DNA of 64,000 bases. Source: Lathyrus oleraceus. Taxonomy: Eukaryota > Streptophyta > Magnoliopsida > Fabales > Fabaceae. Positions 59,764 to 64,000 of this stretch are shown in pieces (position 1 is the stretch's first letter; each line of letters begins with the position of its first letter). The notes beneath the pieces are model-generated. The model had not been told where the DNA came from. It searched no databases and saw only the letters and a list, made by a program, of their open reading frames with translations. Location of the stretch: NCBI RefSeq assembly GCF_024323335.1, contig NC_066579.1, forward strand, positions 239,181,475 to 239,245,474, read 5' to 3'. A program made the translations under genes and the position numbers.

Positions 59764-59768
59764 GCACC
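59764..59768. repeat. Target site duplication GCACC, right
   Basis: Partner of 46148-46152. Confidence 0.93.
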
Positions 59769-59808
59769 CATATCCAGATCATTTGATGCAGTTGCTAGGG
59801 ATCCTTAG
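59769..59808 (+). pseudogene. 3' end of Ogre ORF1 (copy 3) beyond the insertion
   Basis: Last ~13 codons of ORF1, ending with TAG at 59806-59808 inside GGATCCTTAGG, which is shared with copy 1. Confidence 0.8.
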
Positions 59809-60030
59809 GATGACATTTTCCTTTTCTCTTGTATTTGTATTTTGGTTTCTGAAATTGTACTCAGTGTAATCCTTCCAAGTTTTATGAATAAAAAGAGATT
59901 TTATGATCAATCAAATCGTTGTTATTATTATATATATTTGCAAATAGGACTTCACATGTTCCTTGAAATTAAAGACAATAAAAAACATTGCATTTCATGC
60001 ATCATTTTCCTAACAGGTTTCTTCCACCAT
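59809..60030 (+). other. ORF1-gag spacer (copy 3)
   Basis: Third copy of the conserved spacer (see 1320-1536), with the AATAAA run near 59886. Confidence 0.6.
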
Positions 60031-62280
60031 ATGTCTTATCAATTCTTCTTCTGTGCATTCAGCCAAGCTGACTCACCGCTATAACACTCGTGCTAATCAA
60101 CCGAAGAGAATGGAGCATCTAGAGAAAGAGAACCGAGAGCTGAACGACGGGATCGCCAGACTTACGGAGCTAATGGAGTCTGTCATTGCTGCCCAGAATC
60201 AGTCATCGTCGTCTCCTACAACTCCTCCTCCTTATAGGACCGTTATTTCTGATATTACTTCTGCAATTGTTTCTGTTACTACTGCAAGTCAGCCCATTTT
60301 TGCTATGCTTGTTAGGTTACCTTGGGGAATGCCACCAAATATTATGCCAGAAGGGTATGCGCCCACGTTTGTTTCTCTATCGACATCTAGCCCGGTCATG
60401 TCAGTGCCTCCTCTGGTTGTTCACACTCTTCCTCGTGTTGAGGACACTATCTACCAGTATGAGCCATCTGAAGGTCCAGATGCCTACGAGAAGATGGATG
60501 AGATGAAAGATCAATTCCTTGAGCTGCGTAAAGAGTTGAAGACTATGAGAGGGAATAACTTGTTTGGGAGGAGTGTTGTTGAACTCTGCTTGGTCCCTAA
60601 TGTTAAGATCCCTGTGAAATTCAAGGTCCCAGACTTTGAAAAGTACAAAGGGAATACTTGCCCACCAAGCCATCTTGTGATGTATGCCAGGAAAATGTCT
60701 ACTCAAACTGATAATGATCAGTTTTTGATTTATTATTTCCAAGACAGTTTAACTGGAGCTACCTTGAGGTGGTACATGGGTCTGGATAGTGCAAGCATAT
60801 GTACTTTCAATGACCTAGGTGAAGCCTTTGTCAAGCAATTTAAGTACAACGTGGATATGGCGCCTGATAGAGATCAATTGAGGTCTACGTATCAGAAGGA
60901 TAAGGAGACATTCAAAGAATATTCCCAGAGAATGAGAGAATTGGCTTCCCAGATAAGTCCACCTCTTGAAGAGAAGGAAATGACGAAAATCTTCTTGAAG
61001 ACACTGAGTTCATTTTATTATGAACGTATGATTGTAAGTGCCCCCAATGATTTTACCGAAATGGTAAACATGGGGATGAGGCTAGAAGGAGTACGTGAAG
61101 GATGTTTGTCTAAAGAGGAGGCGTCAGCTAGCAAGAAGTATGGTGGGAGTTTCTCTAAGAGGAAGGAGGGAGAAGCTAATCCAGTACCGGTGAGGAGGCA
61201 GGGGAGACCTCATGTCAGAAAAAGTTCTCAACCCCGTCAACATCAACACCAAGTTTCTTCAGTAATTCTGGTTTTTTCCAACAATTCCAACAATTAATCA
61301 GTTCCAATTTAGCAACAGCAGCATCAACAACCGCAACAAAAACCAACTACAACAACAACAACAATCATCACCAACAAAATTTTGAGAGGAAGAAGGTCTT
61401 TTTTGACCCTATTCCTATGACGTATGCAGAGTTGTACCTGTCTTTGGTACTCAAAAATCTAATCCAGCCAAGAAATCCTCCACAAGTTCCTGAGCCACTA
61501 CCATGGTGGTTCAAACCTAACCTTCATTGTGCTTTTCACCGGGGAGCCCCTGGTCATGATATAGAGAACTGTTATCTATTGAAATATGAAGTTCAAAAGC
61601 TTGTAAAGAGTGGTATGGTGTCCTCTGAGGACAGAGCGTCAAACGTAAAAGCCAATTCATTGCCAGTTCGTGGTAACGCTTCTGTCAACATGGTAGACGG
61701 TTGTCTAGGGAGTTTCAGAGTTTTTGATGTACGACGTATCCGAAGATCTCTGGTAGAAATGCATAGAACTCTATGTTTAATCAATGACTGTGAACATCAC
61801 CATGATGGTTGTGTCATTTGCAGTACGAACCCCCGTGGGTGTATGATTGTCAAGAGAGACATCTAGAAGTTGATGGGTGAGAATGTAATCCAGATTCAAA
61901 AGTCGGGGGATATAGGAGATTATGTGAATGTCATTGTACCAGTGTTTAAGACCCCTGAGCGGGTAGTCATTCAGTTTGACAGTAACAGCAGCAATAATGT
62001 CAATAGATCGGTATCGTCGTTGGTTATACGGTTAGCGGGCCCTATCCCTTATGCATCCGATAAAGATGTGCCATATCAATACAATGCCACTATAATTGAA
62101 AATGGTCAAGAGGTTCCTCTACCAGTCGAAGATTCAGTGGTGAATATTGCAGATATAGCAAAGGTGACTCGTAGTGGTCGTGTGTTCAGTCCAGTTTTCC
62201 CTAAGGTGGTAGAAGATGTATCAGTGGGTAAGAAGGCAGAGATTCTTGTAGTGAATCCGGTTAGTGCTTCAATGTGTTAG
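60031..62280 (+). pseudogene. gag: Ogre gag (copy 3)
   Basis: Start ATG at 60031; a +1 insertion ~25 bp later moves the real frame to 60053-61297. That frame holds an N-terminal coiled-coil stretch, a Pro/Ser/Thr-rich linker and the retrotransposon gag domain (about 60590-61100). A stop at 61296 and a frame change lead to 61417 onward, with the zinc-knuckle-like CX2HX5HX4C intact at about 61530-61575. CAG to TAG stops occur at 61864 and 62278. The border with protease is approximate. Confidence 0.85.
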
Positions 62281-63382
62281 TGTGGTGAATCCAGCAAATT
62301 GAAGACTAACGATGATGATGAGGTGTTAAGATTAATCAAAAGAAGTGAATTCAATGTCGTGGAGCAGCTGCTCCAGACGCCGTCAAATATCTTTGTGCTA
62401 TCATTGCTAATGAATTTTGAAGCGCACAGAGAGGCATTGCAGAAAGTGTTGGAACAGGCCTATGTTGAACATGATGTTACTGTGGATCAGTTTGACCACA
62501 TAGTTGGCAACATGACTTCTTGTAACAATTTGAGTTTTTGTGATGAAGAACTTCCTGAGGAAGGCAGAAAACACAATTTGGCACTGCACATTTCAATGAA
62601 TTGCAAGGAGGACGCTTTGTCCAATGTGTTGGTTGATATTAGTTCGTCGTTAATGTGTTACCAAAATCAACTTTGTCAAGACTCTCTTACCAAGGTGCCC
62701 CAATGAGGTATAGTTACGTAGTTGTCAAAGCGTTCGACGGTTCTTGTAAAACTATCATTGGAGAAGTGGACCTTCCGGTTAAGATAGGTCTGAGTGATTT
62801 CCATATTACTTTCCAAGTGATGGATATCCACCCGACCTACAGCTGCTTGTTGGGAAGGCCATGGATTCACGAAGCTGGAGCAGTGACATCTACTCTACAC
62901 TAGAAGCTAAAATTTGTAAAGAACGGAAAGCTTGTCATTGTTGGTGGAGAGAAGGCATTATTGGTGAGCCATCTATCATCTTTCACGTACGTTGATGCTG
63001 AGGAGGAGGTCGGAACGCCGTTCCAAGCCTTATTTATTGCTGATGAATTGAAGAAAATTGGGGCACTCATGTCTTCTTTGAAATATGCACAAGAAGCTAT
63101 TCAGGCTGGCAGTATTGACAAGTGGGGTTGTGTTGTGGAGATCGCCGAGAACAAAAATAGAGCAGGGTTAGGATTTCAACCGAGGCCATTCAACGCAAAA
63201 GCCAAAGTTACACAACCAATTTTCCGTAGTGGAGGGTTCATTAATGAGATTGATCAACACTCAGCTGCCATTATTGAGGACAGTGATGATGAAGATGAAG
63301 TTTGCGCCAATTTTGTGACGCATGGCCAGATTTGCAACAATTGGGTTGTTGTTGACGTACCAGTTGTCATTCATCATTCTAA
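62281..63382 (+). pseudogene. pro: Ogre protease and linker, exon 1 end (copy 3)
   Basis: The active-site triplet reads Asp-Ile-Ser at 62635-62643, so two of three positions are changed from Asp-Thr-Gly. A 1-nt loss follows near 62652. The LLGRPW-type segment is at about 62845, then a CAG to TAG at 62901. The acidic linker runs open from 62961 to the splice donor at 63383. Confidence 0.83.
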
Positions 63383-63637
63383 GTAATTTGTTTTTTATTA
63401 TTTTTAAGAAAAATTCTTCTATGCCTAAGGGATAAGTGAACATTGTTGGGCATTTTCCTTATTATCATCAATAAAATACAATTTTATTCATCCACATCTA
63501 TGATGTTTTATTTTTAGTTTTTGCTTCTTCTGAAAATGGTAATCACAAAAAAACATAAAGAAATAATAAGCTTCCATCTGCATAATATTTGTTCACACTC
63601 CACTTCTCCAAAATCAAAATATCAAATCATTATGCAG
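63383..63637 (+). other. Ogre intron (copy 3)
   Basis: 255 bp, GTAATT to TATGCAG, same ends and place as the other two introns. Removing it would bypass the TAA at 63384 and join pro to pol in frame. Confidence 0.8.
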
Positions 63638-64000
63638 GTTGGTTCTCAAACCCATTGAATGTAATGATCCTACTCCCTCTCCAAACTTTGATTTCCCTAT
63701 GTTTGAAGTTGAGGAAGAGACTAATGATGAAGAAGTATCTAATGAATTATCTCGTTTACTTGAGCACGAGGAAAAAGCCATTCAGCCGTTTGAAGAGCAA
63801 ATTGAATTGGTCAACTTGGGTTCCGAAGATGATGTAAAGGAAGTCAAGATTGGGTCTCAACTATGTCCAGAAGCTAAGAATGGGTTGATTAATCTTCTTC
63901 GAGAATACTCTGATATGTTTGTTTGGTCTTATCAAGACATGCCTGGTTTGGATTCTGATATTGTGGAGCATAGATTACCGTTAAGTCCAGAATGCCCGTC
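63638..64000 (+). pseudogene. pol: Ogre pol, N-terminal linker before RT (copy 3, cut by window end)
   Basis: Starts after the splice acceptor and matches copy-1 5124-5490: an acidic linker followed by the stretch leading into RT. No stop was seen in the pol frame within the window, unlike copies 1 and 2. The catalytic part of RT lies beyond 64000. Confidence 0.75.

Overview
The window is plant nuclear DNA made entirely of transposable elements; I found no cellular protein gene, rRNA or tRNA. It is AT-rich and dominated by giant Ty3/gypsy elements of the Ogre (Tat) type: an extra ORF1 before gag, a gag-pro-intron-pol layout, a second archaeal-type RNase H and LTRs of about 4.9 kb starting TGTAAGAC. 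Ogre at this density points to a legume of the tribe Fabeae (pea, vetch, Lathyrus). The organism is inferred from the elements only.

Layout. 1-10020 (+): Ogre copy 1, entered in ORF1 at the window edge and running through gag, pro, intron, RT, two RNase H domains, integrase and 3' UTR; all reading frames are broken. 10021-14002 (+): 5' half of Ogre copy 2 (ORF1, gag, start of pro). 14003-26845 (-): the matching 3' half of an Ogre (end of pro, intron, RT, RNase H, integrase, 3' UTR with a ~100-bp minisatellite, PPT and the first 1.3 kb of its 3' LTR), most simply the rest of copy 2 turned round by an inversion. A 4,855-bp solo LTR of a diverged Ogre (16922-21776, TSD GCAGG) sits in its 3' UTR. 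26691-26985: a palindrome of protease sequence at the inversion edge. 26986-38655: an Ogre LTR piece followed by a tandem array with a ~2,065-bp period, each unit being mostly inverted LTR plus a short direct LTR piece. 38660-39812: the 3' end of one LTR. 39813-43806: a 5'-truncated LTR leading into the PBS, leader, ORF1, gag, pro, intron and pol start of Ogre copy 3 (+), which leaves the window at 64000.

Inside ORF1 of copy 3 lies a young, complete Athila-type element on the minus strand (46153-59763, 13,611 bp; TSD GCACC; two 1,762-bp LTRs with four mismatches by eye). It has gag-pro, an RT with a short deletion, RNase H, integrase, and then two related ATHILA-type ORFs in the position where some relatives carry env. 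Its most interesting property is that the upstream region of the second ORF repeats the layout of the LTR promoter (palindromic TGACG-CGTCA cluster, same distance to a TATAAATA box), and that this ORF is followed by a second copy of the polypurine-tract motif. This looks like a self-contained internal expression module.
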